A DNA stretch of 64,000 nucleotides. It comes from AP-15 sp963777435 (GTDB lineage Bacteria > Pseudomonadota > Alphaproteobacteria > ATCC43930 > CGMCC-115725). The notes beneath the pieces were generated by a model. It saw nothing but the letters and a program-made list of their open reading frames with translations. It did no database searches and was not told the origin of the DNA. The translations under genes and the position numbers were made by a program. Shown here piece after piece: positions 25,892 to 35,483 of this stretch. The stretch spans positions 992,001-1,056,000 of the forward strand of contig CAVZQT010000002.1 in NCBI GenBank assembly GCA_963777435.1, in the 5' to 3' direction. Every line of letters begins with the position of its first letter. Within the stretch, counting starts at the first letter, position 1.

Positions 25892-27414
25892 TCGGAGGCG
25901 ATACTACACGCCTTGTGACCGGGGCAAGCGGGGGGTTTGAGTTTAGCGCCGGCGCGCGCACGGCGGCTCAGCGAGATTTCACGAATGCGACGGCAGGGCC
26001 ATGGTGGGAGCCCGTAAAACCCAGTCGCACCTCGGGTTGCGGCCGCCAAGTCGATTCCCCAACGCGCAAACACCCAAACCACACCTCGCGTGGTCAGTGC
26101 GGCGATAAATGCCCCCGCGATGACATCGCTCGGAAAATGCGCGCCGACAACGATTCGGCACATTGCCACGATCGCAGCGGCCACAATGTAGAACAACAGG
26201 TGTTGTGGCCACAGCCACCAAAGCGCCGTTACCAACGCCACGATCGTGGCGGTATGACCGGATGGAAACGACCAATGGTCGGGTCGCAAGGCGAGCCAGG
26301 TAAACCCATAAAGGTCGCTGCCGAACAATAGTTTTGGCCGCATCCGACCGAGGCCGATCTTGACGATGTCAGCAGCCAACCCCGCTACTGCGATAGCCGC
26401 GAACAAAAAGGCTGGGATCGCCGAAAAGGCGCGCATCGCCGGGGCCGACCCGCGCAGCCGCGGCAGCTCACCGCCCCAATGCAGGCTTGCAAACGCTAAA
26501 GCGAACAGGACAAGCCACCCCCAGGACTCGCCCAGCCTTCCGATTAGAGCAAACAATGCATGCAAGTCAGGACTTTCCCCGCGCAGGTACAGCGCGACCG
26601 GCCGGTCGACAAAGGCCATCGAAAATATCACTAGGATGGCGGTCGCGACGCCGGCAGTGGCGAATCTGGCGGCCTCGGAGCCCGATAGGCGCGACCACGC
26701 AGACGCGGCGCCCCGCCCTACGAGCCGGCAGCCGCGGATCGTCGGAGGAGCCGCCAACGCGTCATTCTCGACGATCCACCAATGTAAAATCGCGGTGGTG
26801 CCGAACACCAGCAGCCCGGCCCAGACGACATCCGACAAAAAATGGCCGCCTTGGGCAACCCGCACGAGCCCGACCGTTCCACCAAACCCGAGCGCCGCCG
26901 CGATAGCGCGTCGCCGTGCCGCCCCGGCCGGCAACAAAAAGGCGAACGCGACGAGCGAGAACCCGAGTGCGGCGTGACCCGAAACAAAGGAGCAGTTCCT
27001 CGGACACTCCGCCGCGGGCAACGGCGCCGGTGTAAAGTGCCGCGAACCCCCAAAGGCTTCGATCTGCGTTGGCCTCGCTCGACCCCAATGATCCTTTAAC
27101 AACGAGTTGGCGAGGAGCCCTGGACCCAACGCAAGCGAGAGCGCGACAAACAGCAACGCCTTTCGGTCGAGCCGCCACAAAGGCCGCTTCATCAGAAAGA
27201 GCCATGCTCCACCCACCGCCAAAACCACAATGACCGTCCAGGTGATCCACGGAACCGTATGGTAGATGAAAGCCAACGGTGCCCAATCGCGCAGTACAAA
27301 TCCCCGATGCGGCCAATAAAACCAGCCGCTGATCGATAGGTCGATTTGCGGCACGAGCAAAAACAGCAACGCTATCGCGGCAATCAATCCACCGTAGATA
27401 AACCCCCGCTTCAT
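25828..27414 (-). CDS. membrane phosphatase with two tandem PAP2 domains
   Basis: A 528-residue membrane protein with two complete PAP2 (phosphatidic acid phosphatase 2/LpxE-like) modules. Module one: KDHWGRARP (Lys107), FVSGHAALGF (145-147) and GGHFLSD (His191). Module two: KIGLGRMRP (Lys352), FPSGHTATI (385-387) and GAHFPSD (His426). About 12 hydrophobic helices. PAP2 enzymes dephosphorylate lipid phosphates such as undecaprenyl diphosphate or lipid A in the periplasmic leaflet. The last 45 residues are low-quality and basic; a one-base shift near 26015 would instead end the protein in GPAVAFVKSR at a TGA at 25968. The start overlaps the stop of the upstream gene by 4 bases. Confidence 0.9.
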   Translation of the reverse strand: MKRGFIYGGLIAAIALLFLLVPQIDLSISGWFYWPHRGFVLRDWAPLAFIYHTVPWITWTVIVVLAVGGAWLFLMKRPLWRLDRKALLFVALSLALGPGLLANSLLKDHWGRARPTQIEAFGGSRHFTPAPLPAAECPRNCSFVSGHAALGFSLVAFAFLLPAGAARRRAIAAALGFGGTVGLVRVAQGGHFLSDVVWAGLLVFGTTAILHWWIVENDALAAPPTIRGCRLVGRGAASAWSRLSGSEAARFATAGVATAILVIFSMAFVDRPVALYLRGESPDLHALFALIGRLGESWGWLVLFALAFASLHWGGELPRLRGSAPAMRAFSAIPAFLFAAIAVAGLAADIVKIGLGRMRPKLLFGSDLYGFTWLALRPDHWSFPSGHTATIVALVTALWWLWPQHLLFYIVAAAIVAMCRIVVGAHFPSDVIAGAFIAALTTRGVVWVFARWGIDLAAATRGATGFYGLPPWPCRRIREISLSRRARAGAKLKPPACPGHKACSIASEWCCGSRRSITPPEGTPSIRR

Positions 27415-28436
27415 ACGGGCTGCCGTTGTTCAACCCGGTCCAGCACCAGAGCCCGCACTGCCGCACCCGCGCGCGCCGTATCGTCCGGGATCGGATAAGA
27501 CCAATATTCAACATTTCCGGCGAATGGCCGGGTAATCCCCCCCTGCTGCATCAGCTGATGAAAGCGAGCGAATTTGGCGTTGCCGCCGTCGAGCGCTAGA
27601 ATGTGCACCGGTTTGCCGGTCGCCGCGGCTTCGCTGATCATCGACACCGAATCGGCGGTTACCAGAACAGCATCGGCTAGAGCAAGATATGCGAAGTAGG
27701 GGTTGTCGCCGGTCCCGTCCCAGATCGCGGCTGGCAGACCGGCGAGGCGATCTTGCACGAGTTTACATCCCTCGTCTCCGGTTCGCCGCGAGGGCGTCAC
27801 CAAGGCCGATCCGCCGGTCGTGCCCAATATCCTTGCGATCGCATCGGCAATTTCGCCTAGCCGGGGCAAAGTCAGGCGATAAGCCTTATTGCTGCCGCCA
27901 AGCAACACCGCCAGAATTGGTCGTGGCATCGCCGCGAGCGCTGGAAAGCGGCGGCGCTCGGCCGCTAGCCGCGCCGGTGTCACGCGGTGCATCGCACCTC
28001 GGCTGACGATCACCCGCGGCCCGCGCAGCCGGTCATGCTCGGGCACGACAAGCAGGTCGAAATCCGACCGTGTGACACGCGGATCTTGAACCTGCGCCAG
28101 CACGGTACGGCCGCCGCTGGCATGCCGAACCGCCAACGCCGGAATGACCGTGTTTCTGCCGCAACCAATGACCAGATCGGGCCAGGGCGGGACAAGCTTT
28201 GTCTTATTCTGCGCGACGGTGCCAAGCGACCATGGCCAGAGCTGTGGCGGCAGGCTGCGCCAGGGCCAGCCGATATCGAGCGGTTTTTCGACGAGATCAA
28301 AGCCGGTCGCCTCAGCCAGCCCGAGCGCCTGGCTTCTCATGCCGGCCTTCCCGTCATGCAGCACCCAAACAAGCGGCGAGAGCGGGCGAGCCGCCGAACG
28401 CCGCATCGGGCTGGCGAGTGAGGACACGGATGGCAT
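27411..28436 (-). CDS. ELM1/GtrOC1 family putative glycosyltransferase
   Basis: A 341-residue protein of the mitochondrial fission ELM1 family (DUF1022), which has a GT-B glycosyltransferase-like fold. Characteristic segments are LVWVLHDGKAGMRSQALGLA near the start, PDLVIGCGRNTVIPAL, VVPEHDRLRGPRVIV, AVLLGGSNKAYRL and ALADAVLVTADSVSMISEA, which resembles the nucleotide-sugar binding end of GT-B proteins. The reaction is not known. ATG of the PAP2 gene overlaps its stop, indicating translational coupling. The Kdo hydroxylase gene upstream suggests lipopolysaccharide as the shared target. Confidence 0.88.
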   Translation of the reverse strand: MPSVSSLASPMRRSAARPLSPLVWVLHDGKAGMRSQALGLAEATGFDLVEKPLDIGWPWRSLPPQLWPWSLGTVAQNKTKLVPPWPDLVIGCGRNTVIPALAVRHASGGRTVLAQVQDPRVTRSDFDLLVVPEHDRLRGPRVIVSRGAMHRVTPARLAAERRRFPALAAMPRPILAVLLGGSNKAYRLTLPRLGEIADAIARILGTTGGSALVTPSRRTGDEGCKLVQDRLAGLPAAIWDGTGDNPYFAYLALADAVLVTADSVSMISEAAATGKPVHILALDGGNAKFARFHQLMQQGGITRPFAGNVEYWSYPIPDDTARAGAAVRALVLDRVEQRQPV

Positions 28437-28521
28437 CAGACTCGTTTATGGAACCGGCGTGCCCCGGACAAGCGACTTGCGGCCGAAGCAGTCGTTGTTA
28501 CACCGAGACGACGGCGCCTGT

Positions 28522-29490
28522 TCAGCACAGCTTACGCTTGGTCATCCGTTCGAGAGTTCTGAGCGGCGAGTTTTCCGGCTCGGCCATCGCTTCGATTTCG
28601 AGGTAGAAAGTCTGCTCGAGCGCGTGTTGGCCGGCGATCGCGGCATGAACGACCTGATCGGTAAAGCACAGCCAACTCGACCCCGCTGGAAAGGCGATCT
28701 CCTCAAAAGATGTGCCTGCTTGGTATGCCGCATCCCGCTTGGCGCTATTGTGGAGCCCGAGCATCAGCTGGTCGTAGGGGGTGCGCCGGCTTCGGGTAAC
28801 GCCGATTGCAGCCAGAAGCCATGGGACGGCCGCGGTCGGGCGGCCGAGCGCCGGCACGAACCGATTGGCGAAGGGTTCGAATGGCTCGCCCACACGCCAA
28901 ATCCGTGGCTTTCCGTTCGGATCAATATTCGAGAAAAGCCGCAGGATGCGGCGTCCCCGGGTGGGGGTCGATGGAAAGGCATCCACGTGCAGGAGCTTAT
29001 CATCCTTTAGAGACGAATACTGGCGGCCGGTGATTTCGAGTGGACGAAAGCTGGCTCGGCCGCGCTCAATCCGACCGGCATAGTGAGGAAACAGATCGAT
29101 CACGACCCGTTCCGCGGCATTCGAAAATGCCGCTATCATCCTATGCAGCCGCCGCCGGTCTCGCTCTCCGGCATTCGCCCCCTTCAGCACCCCGGTGGCA
29201 GGGTTGTAGCTAATATTTTTCACCCCGGTCTCGGAGGAAACACAAGAAAACAAGCCAATAAAATTCTTTTCTGGAATGAATACCAGGCTTGGAAAATATA
29301 AAACTTCGCCGATTTCCAAAGACCCCAGGGAAACGTCCCTTATTGTATCGCTGTAAGGCCCGTGCCAGCTTTTTATCAAAATCGTTTCTAACAACAACGA
29401 GCCTCGTCGGGTTTCGGGGTCGGGACAGGGTCGCGACCCTAATGTGGAGTTAGAGAGTATTTTAGCGTGAGCTTTGAAGAAATCTACCAC
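28522..29490 (-). CDS. kdoO: Kdo hydroxylase (Fe(II)/2-oxoglutarate oxygenase)
   Basis: A 322-residue protein that matches the Kdo 3-hydroxylase family, which turns lipid A-linked Kdo into Ko using Fe(II), O2 and 2-oxoglutarate. The metal triad is visible as LLHVDAFPS (His168, Asp170) and FTDQVVHAA (His282). Other family segments are RRILRLFSNIDPNGKPRIW, TPYDQLMLGLH and ALEQTFYLEIEAM, ending in SPLRTLERM. No signal peptide; the known enzymes work at the inner side of the membrane. It heads a minus-strand cluster with ELM1 and PAP2 genes, consistent with lipopolysaccharide core modification. Confidence 0.88.
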   Translation of the reverse strand: MVDFFKAHAKILSNSTLGSRPCPDPETRRGSLLLETILIKSWHGPYSDTIRDVSLGSLEIGEVLYFPSLVFIPEKNFIGLFSCVSSETGVKNISYNPATGVLKGANAGERDRRRLHRMIAAFSNAAERVVIDLFPHYAGRIERGRASFRPLEITGRQYSSLKDDKLLHVDAFPSTPTRGRRILRLFSNIDPNGKPRIWRVGEPFEPFANRFVPALGRPTAAVPWLLAAIGVTRSRRTPYDQLMLGLHNSAKRDAAYQAGTSFEEIAFPAGSSWLCFTDQVVHAAIAGQHALEQTFYLEIEAMAEPENSPLRTLERMTKRKLC

Positions 29491-29829
29491 GGTTCGCGCT
29501 GTTGGTTCATCGGTGGCGTGCCAGGTAGATAATTGATTTGGCTCAAGGTGCTCGTGCGAGGTCTTCGCCCAATCCCTCGTGTCTGCTCAGTGCAATAGAG
29601 GTGGATATGACGTCCACAACAGCAATTGTTGATCGCGTTGGCGAGAACGCGGTGTTGCTTCCTTCCCTTATTTGGCAATGCATAGGCTGCCAATAAGCGA
29701 ATAAAGTTTTCGGCAAGCCTGTTTCGGGAGCGGCCTCGCGGGCGCAGATGTGACGGCGGTAACCCAGTGAGGTCCAAACAGGTATTATACAACTCGGATT
29801 GGCAAAAGAGTCGCCGGCGATGAATAGAG
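29491..29829. other. boundary region without a supported gene
   Basis: Between kdoO and the tRNA-Arg fragment no frame shows family resemblance. The base composition is lower in GC than the flanking core genes. It should hold the kdoO promoter; none could be fixed with confidence. Confidence 0.4.
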
Positions 29830-29874
29830 TGGCGACCCCGGCAGGACTCGAACCTGCGACCACTCGCTTAGAAG
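29830..29874 (-). other. tRNA-Arg 3' fragment, candidate attachment site
   Basis: These 45 bases are identical, and in the same orientation, to 62549-62593, the 3' half of the intact tRNA-Arg(UCU) gene. The match covers the CCA end, the T arm and half of the anticodon stem. Downstream sequence then departs from a tRNA. A tyrosine integrase starts 170 bases away. This fits one end of an element integrated in tRNA-Arg. Confidence 0.85.
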
Positions 29875-29990
29875 ACAAATGCTTGCTTACCACATGACCA
29901 CACATTTTATCACCATAAGACACTGGGAACGCTTTCATATTTTAATCATTCGTTTTAGTGTGACGGCTTGTTACTAACAGCGAATAGCGC

Positions 29991-30029
29991 GGGGTAACAA
30001 CATGGGTAACGTTACCCAGATGTTACCCC
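29991..30029. repeat. long imperfect palindrome upstream of the integrase
   Basis: The outer arms GGGGTAACA and TGTTACCCC surround a perfect inner palindrome GGGTAACGTTACCC at 30004-30017. It lies 16 bases before the integrase ATG. It could be an operator, or arm-type binding sites of the integrase or its regulator. Confidence 0.7.
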
Positions 30030-30205
30030 CGCGGAGCAGCCGCCATGCCGACGATTAAATTGACACAACCTGCCGTCGAGAGGCTGAAGCCGCCCAAAAG
30101 CGGTCGAGTAGAGTATTGGGATTCTCAGTTGCCTGGCTTCGGGCTGCGGATCTCGGAAAGCGCCGGAAGAGCTGGGTCGCTATGTATCGCGTAGGGAGCA
30201 AACTA

Positions 30206-31102
30206 GGGCGTGTCGTCAATTATTGTAACGGTGCACGTATACCGAGTTTGAGCATGAGTATAGAAAGTAAAACGAGTTTACCGCGGCTAGAAGTAATGTG
30301 ATTCATGGAGAGTTGGCTTGGTACAGGGCTGACCCATGACCCGATATGGATTGCGCGATGAGCAGTGGGACCGGATCAAACACTTGTTCCCGGGAAAGCC
30401 GGGAGACGTCGGTGTCACCGCGCAAGATAATCGCCGGTTCGTCGAAGCGGTGTTGTACCGCTATCGCGCCGGAATTCCGTGGCGCGACCTGCCGGAACGG
30501 TTTGGCGGTTGGAAGAACACGCATCGCCGCTTTAGCCGCTGGGCCAAGAACGGGCTATGGCACAGAGTGTTTCAGCACCTGGCCGCCGATGCCGACAACG
30601 AATATGCGATGATCGACAGCACAATTGTCCGGGCCCATCAGCACAGCGCCGGCGCGCCCAAAAAAAGATGAGGATCAAGCCATCGGCCGCAGCCGCGGTG
30701 GGCTGAGCTCGAAAATCCATGCCCTAGTCGACGCGCTTGGCAGGCCATTGGCTTTTCTGTTGTCGCCTGGACAGGCGCATGATCTGGTCGGCGCGGACGC
30801 GCTGCTGCCGCAAATGACCGCGGATCGGCTGATCGCCGACACCGCCTTCGATGCCGACAAGCGGGTCTTCGAGCCGCTCGCCGCCGCCGGCAAATCAGCT
30901 GTCATCCCGCCCCGGTCAAACCGTTTAGCGCCGCGCCAATTCGACCGGGAACTCTATAAAGAGCGCCACCTGATCGAAAACTTCTTCTGCAAACTCAAGC
31001 AGTTTCGCGCCATCGCTACCCGCTACGACAAAACCGCCAGAAATTTCCTCGCCGCCGTTCACCTCGTCGCCGTTACAATCTGGCTCAATTGACGACACGC
31101 CC
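30206..31102 (+). mobile_element. IS5-family (IS427 group-like) insertion sequence
   Basis: An 897-bp element with perfect 15-bp terminal inverted repeats GGGCGTGTCGTCAAT/ATTGACGACACGCCC. It sits in a CTAG site, with TA (or CTAG) duplicated on both sides. Removing the element and one copy restores the integrase codons across the junction. It is complete and has one two-frame transposase. Confidence 0.95.
30336..31092 (+). CDS. IS5-family transposase, two frames (orfA 30336-30671, orfB from about 30625)
   Basis: OrfA (111 residues, MTRYGLRDEQWDRIKHLFPG at the start) has the DUF4096-type N-terminal domain and the first catalytic Asp in YAMIDSTIVRAHQH. OrfB gives IHALVDALGRPLAFLLSPGQ, LIADTAFDAD with the second Asp, and YKERHLIENFFCKLK with the catalytic Glu. 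The frames join at a run of seven A (30660-30666), the usual slippage site of this IS group; the shift needed is +1. The catalytic DDE residues are all there, so this copy may be active. Confidence 0.92.
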
Positions 31103-32263
31103 TAGTTCGGGAGACGATCGGCACCCGCCACAGTTATTGAGAATGTCGCGGATGCTCGCGAACGGGCGCGGCAGAGCATGCAGAGGGCTCAGTCCGGAAC
31201 CAACCCTGTCGCCGAGAGACGGATCCGTGAACGCTCTGCCGGCATCGGAGCCAACGTGCCCCCTAATACTTTTCAGGCGGTTGCCAGTCGTTATGTCGAG
31301 CGCTACGCGAGGAAGAATACTAAGCCATCGACCTGGAATGAGCTTGTGCGACAGATCAAGGTTGACGTGTTTCCTAAATGGGGGGAACGGCCGGTTAGGT
31401 CCATCACGCGTCAGGACGTGGTCGACCTTCTGGACGGGATCACCGATCGAGGCTCGCCGGTGCAAGCAAACCGCTCCCTGGCCCGCCTCAAGACCTTGTT
31501 CAAATGGGCGCTCGACGAAGACCTCATCGCGTCCGACCCAACCGCCCGGGTCCGCAAGGTTGTGAAGGAGGCGGCGCGTGATCGGGCCCTCACCGACGCC
31601 GAAATCCGTCTCTTCTGGGTCGGCTGTGACGAGCTCGGCTGGCCTTTTGGCCCGATGTTCAAGTTGCTCTTGCTGACGGCGCAGCGGCGCGATGACGTTG
31701 GCGGGGCGGAGTGGTCCGAAATCGATTTCGACAAACGTCTATGGACGATACCGCGCGAGAAGGCAAAGAACGACAGGGCTCACGAGGTGCATCTCTCCGA
31801 ACTCGCTTTCAAGATCGTCGGCGAGGTGCCAAAAATATCGCGGCCGCGTCCCGATCGGGCCGGCTCTGAGCCCAGCCCTTACCTGTTCACGACGAACGGC
31901 GAACGGCCGGTATCTGGGTTTAGCAGGGCTAAACAGCGGCTCGACCGAATAATGCTTGAGCTGCTTCGCACCGAGTTGAAGGAGGCGGGTAAGGATCCGG
32001 AAAAGGCGGAGATCGCGGCTTGGATCCTCCACGATCTTCGGCGCACAGCCGCCACCGGCATGGCAAGGCTCAACACCGCGCCGCACGTGGTCGATCGCAT
32101 CCTCAATCACGTCTCGGGCACGATCCACGGCGTGGCCGCCGTCTACAACCGACACGCCTATCTCGATGAACGCAAGGCGGCGCTCGAAGCGTGGGGACGC
32201 TACGTCGAGGGCCTTGTCCGGCCGGCGACATCGAACGTCCTCCCGCAAACAGGAGGCCGCTGA

Positions 32264-32695
32264 CCCAGCGCATCCGGCGCCCGGGTGGTTCCACCAACGC
32301 TCCGGGAGCGGGCGGCGGCTGCCGTTTCGTAACGCCCGACCAAGTCTGGCCCGTTTATGAAGGCGAAAAATAGCCGACAATTCTGAACGGGCTGAAACAG
32401 CACCCACGCGCCAGCATAGCGATCTCCTCGGACGCCCCGCGCATCGGCCGCTGCCCCAAAGCATTACTGAAACCGCTACGTCGGTCGAACTCGGCCCGAC
32501 CGCAGCCTTTGGGCGCAATCGTCTGAGCAAGACCTCGCTCGCGCTGAACTCCAGAACGCGCAGCACGCAGATTTTTGAGTCGTTCCGATAACAGAAGCAT
32601 CGATGGTTAACTTAGCGCGTTTCCCCTAACGCGGCGGGCCTTCATTTTGTAAGATCCATTCATTCCAAGAGCGCCACCGTTATGGAGTGATACAC
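32264..32695. other. region between integrase and AlpA-like gene
   Basis: No frame with family resemblance was found. GGAG precedes the AlpA-like ATG at 32696. A minus-strand frame antisense to the integrase end was dismissed as a shadow. Confidence 0.35.
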
Positions 32696-32884
32696 ATGCC
32701 GCTGCGTGAAGATTCTCAGCTGCGACAATCTACCCGAGTATGTGTACCCGCAGACGATGAGGCCCTCCTCACCGCCCAACAAATCTGCGCGAAGTTTGGC
32801 GGAATCTCGGAGATGACCCTGTGGCGATGGCTGGGCAGCGACGTCGTCCGGTTCCCCAAACCCGCTTCAGACTGGGTTGGGTAG
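32696..32884 (+). CDS. AlpA-like DNA-binding protein, probably truncated by an indel
   Basis: About 62 residues with a MerR-like helix-turn-helix of the AlpA/excisionase type: ALLTAQQICAKFGGISEMTL followed by WRWLGSD and VRFPKPAS. AlpA proteins activate integrase or excisionase expression on integrated elements. The ATG at 32696 follows GGAG at a good distance. After FPKPAS the frame reads DWVG and stops; a one-base deletion would be enough to continue as FRLGWVAKRDG. Its position behind the integrase is typical for the family. It is probably a damaged gene. Confidence 0.65.
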   Translation: MPLREDSQLRQSTRVCVPADDEALLTAQQICAKFGGISEMTLWRWLGSDVVRFPKPASDWVG

Positions 32885-33341
32885 CCAAACGGGACGGCCC
32901 AAAAGTGCGTGGACAGACGATCCCACCCAAGACCGTGGCATCTCGCGAATACGCTTTCATTAATCAGGTCGCTACGCCCGGCATCGGGTAGGACATAACA
33001 GTCCCTAACAGTACATAACATGAACGCGCTGGAAACAGTTTGCTCTTCCATCGGAGAGATTCCCTCGTTGGATCTTTGCCCCAAGCCTCGCTTAAGCCTG
33101 ACGGCGGGACCGCGTACTCCTCGGCATCAGTACTTGCCGGGGAGAGATAGACGTGGCGTCTCGAATTTGGTGCACTGGGGGCGGTCGGGCCATAATCTTT
33201 TCAATCATGTGGCGAGCCCCTCCGAGCTCCGTTCGGCCATCCAGCGACGGATGCTCTCGGTAGACCAAAAGCATCGCTTGTTGACGCTTTCGCGCAAGTG
33301 CCAGCCGCAGTGGCCGCCGAGCTTTACTGGGGAGGCCAATC
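32885..33341. other. region without a supported gene
   Basis: I see no family-like frame here. GGGGAGG lies just before two consecutive ATG codons at 33342 and 33345, the probable start of the primase gene that follows. Confidence 0.35.
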
Positions 33342-34813
33342 ATGATGAATCCACCAAGCGACTTCCGCAAATAACATCGGCACGCCGTTCGAGCCTTACA
33401 TCTTACCAATCGTTCCAGCTGGCGCCGAACTCATTGAAGCCAGCAAGCTGACACCCGATCATCTCGGCAAAATCCCTGGCAAGTGGCACAGGGTGAGCAA
33501 CCCCTGGAGCGGGTTTTACGGATGGCAGGCGAACGTCGCGATGCCGCAGGACCTCGAGCTGTGGCAGAGCTGGCAGGAGCCGGACAAAGCGGGTGTTCCG
33601 ATCTCGATCGGGATGCAGACGATCGCCGTCACCGCCTGTGATATCGACATCAATGACGACGATGTCGCGGACGAAATCGCCAGCATCATTGCGATCGTAC
33701 TGGGCCGGCCTGGTGCTATCCGTCGGCGGATCGCAATATGCCTCCGAGCTCTACCGCCAGCTCCTTGCCGATCATGGCCTCGTCGGGTCGATGGGCCGGC
33801 GTGGCAATCCATACGATAACGCCAAGGCAGAGAGCTTCATGAAAACATTGAAGGTTGAGGCGGTGTATCTGATGGCCTACGAAACCTTCGAGGACGTCAC
33901 GGCCGATCTTCCGCGCTTCATCGATGCCGTCTACAACGCACGCAGGCTCCACTCCGCGCTCGGATACCTAAGCCCGATACAGTTCGAGGATCAACACGCC
34001 CAGCAGACGGTCAAACCTGCAGCTTGAAAACCGTCCGCCCTCAGGGGCGCACTCCATGGCGCTACAGCACCGACCGCAGTTGGGTGAGGCTGGAGAGCGG
34101 CGTGTGGGTAGAGGACAAGACGATCCTCTACCCGATCAGCGAGATCTGCGCCGAGGTGGGCAGGCCGTTCAGGGCGCTGGGCGCGCAGCAGGCGCAGATC
34201 GATATCATGCTCAATGGCTCACGCAAGCATCAGACAGTGGAGCTGGCAATGCGGAACGACCCGAACTTCGTCGCTAGGAAGGAAGACTTTGACGCTGACC
34301 CATGGAAGCTCAACACGCCGGTGGCATGCTGGACTTGCGGGACTGCACGATCGAGCCACATGGCGCGCTATCCCGCATGCAGACGCTGGTGACGCCCAGT
34401 TACCTCGCCTACAACAATTACGACGAGGCGTGCCCCGGCTGGATGAACTATTTGCGCTTCATCGCCGACGGCCGCGACTGGGTGATTCCCTTCCTGCAGC
34501 GCTGGGCCGGCTACTGCTTCCTTGGTGCGCTTGTCGGCGTTCACTTCTTGTTCATTCACGGGCTGCCCGGCACCGGCAAAACGGTCTTCGCGGACATCGT
34601 GCTGCGCCTTAGCCACACGTACGGCACGCCGGTCAGCAAGACGTTTTTCATAAGAACAACCGACAAGCGCACGTTCGAGCTTTATCAGCTGGACGGCAAG
34701 CGCCTTGCTATAGCGGACGAGACGCCCAAAGGCTCGACATGGGATGAGATGATGCTGCTAACGATGCTCAACGGCACCGAACTGCGTGCAGAGGGCAAGA
34801 ACAAGGACTTCAG
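33342..34813 (+). pseudogene. P4-type primase/helicase, broken by an IS3 remnant and truncated by an IS5-type fragment
   Basis: The N-terminal part (about 33390-33734) reads as a prim-pol domain: FEPYILPIVPAGAELIEASK, KLTPDHLGKIPGKW, WQANVAMPQDLELWQSW and CDIDINDDDVADEIASI. An IS3 relic follows. The C-terminal part resumes at 34057 with STDRSWVRLESGVWVEDKT, a D5-like domain (NTPGGMLDLRDC, split by an indel near 34310) and the SF3 helicase Walker A IHGLPGTGKTVF, then LDGKRLAIADETPKG. It ends at 34813 where the next IS begins. Such proteins prime replication of P4-like satellites and plasmids. The middle 250 residues or so are missing. Confidence 0.82.
33735..34056 (+). mobile_element. IS3-family remnant (3' end)
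   Basis: The frame gives the C-terminus of an IS3 orfB integrase-type transposase: SQYASELYRQLLADHGLVGS, RRGNPYDNAKAESFMKTLK with the catalytic Glu, and YNARRLHSALGYLSP. It ends 20 to 30 bases before GGGGCGCACTCCA (34044-34056), which is also found at the end of a second IS3 relic at 39654. The 5' two thirds are absent. Confidence 0.88.
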
Positions 34814-35402
34814 GGAAACACTGAACAATGCCGCTACCGGGACATGGTCGCCGGAGGGTGAATTTTGACGAGAGCAGTTCGCAGGCGGCGGGTTCAGTCA
34901 GCAGAATTTCCAGCTCGATCGCGGGTAATGCCCAATCTTCGGGCATCGTCGTGTGATTGGTAAACTCCGGATCCTGATGCCTTTGCTGGCGCGAGCAGCA
35001 TCTTCTTGACACAATGCCTCGCTGTCATAAAACCCATCCTCGACCGCCTCGTCGGCGAGCCCGCACCACTGCTGCACAAAGTAGACCCGCAGCATGCGCT
35101 CCAACCCGATCGGCGGGCGGCCGCGCTCGCCCTTCCGGGTAGAGCGGCTGCAATCGCTGCACCAGCCGTGCCAGAGCCTGCCCCGGCGCAGGCCGGGGGC
35201 GCCACCGCTTCCATCTCGGCGAGAAACCCCGGCTTTCGCCGGGGCAGGCTTTGTCCGCCGCGTCGGCTTTTTCTTGCGGGCATACTCTGCCTGCAAAAAG
35301 CTCCCTTGCCGCTGCATCGCCCCGCCCCTCCGCCCCCCCCCCCCCGACCCGCCAAATTTATCCGACGCACACCCCCAAAACCCGACTTATTTCAGTGTTT
35401 TC
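34813..35402 (-). mobile_element. internally deleted IS5-type element (copy A)
   Basis: Both ends are kept: GGGAAACACTGAACAATG on the left and TTTCAGTGTTTTCC on the right, imperfect inverted repeats of about 13 bp. The interior matches copy B (47386-48727) at both sides but lacks about 750 bases of transposase. The minus-strand relic still encodes SNPIG-side frames such as MLRVYFVQQWCGLADEAVED. It has a run of 13 C residues near 35333-35345. It cannot move on its own. Confidence 0.85.
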
Positions 35403-35483
35403 CAAAATAGCCGGAGAGGCATTGTACTTTGTTCTCTTGTTCTGCATCTATGCGGGAAGTCAAATTTTGCGAGAAGCCTGCAG

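Larger units (their letters stand above)
30045..32263 (+). pseudogene. tyrosine integrase (DUF4102-type), interrupted by an IS5-family element
   Basis: The N-terminus MPTIKLTQPAVERLKPPKSG begins at 30045, followed by LPGFGLRISES and, after a one-base deletion near 30160, RKSWVAMYRVGSK. An IS then intervenes (30206-31102). After it the frame resumes LVRETIG, and a further indel near 31129 leads into a long open part from 31133 to 32263. This holds the core-binding domain and the catalytic residues: Arg in TAQRRDDV, HDLRRTA, HVSG, and Tyr in the AAVYNR/WGRY region. Such integrases recombine into tRNA 3' ends. The enzyme is dead from three separate lesions. Confidence 0.92.

Noticed and set aside
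29830..29906. A second tRNA-Arg gene
   Set aside because: Only 45 bases match; the acceptor 5' strand and D arm are not recognisable, so it is a fragment and probable att site.
35320..35350. Run of 13 C as a functional tract
   Set aside because: Copy B has a run of similar but different length at the same IS position; it is simply a homopolymer in the IS and prone to sequencing error.
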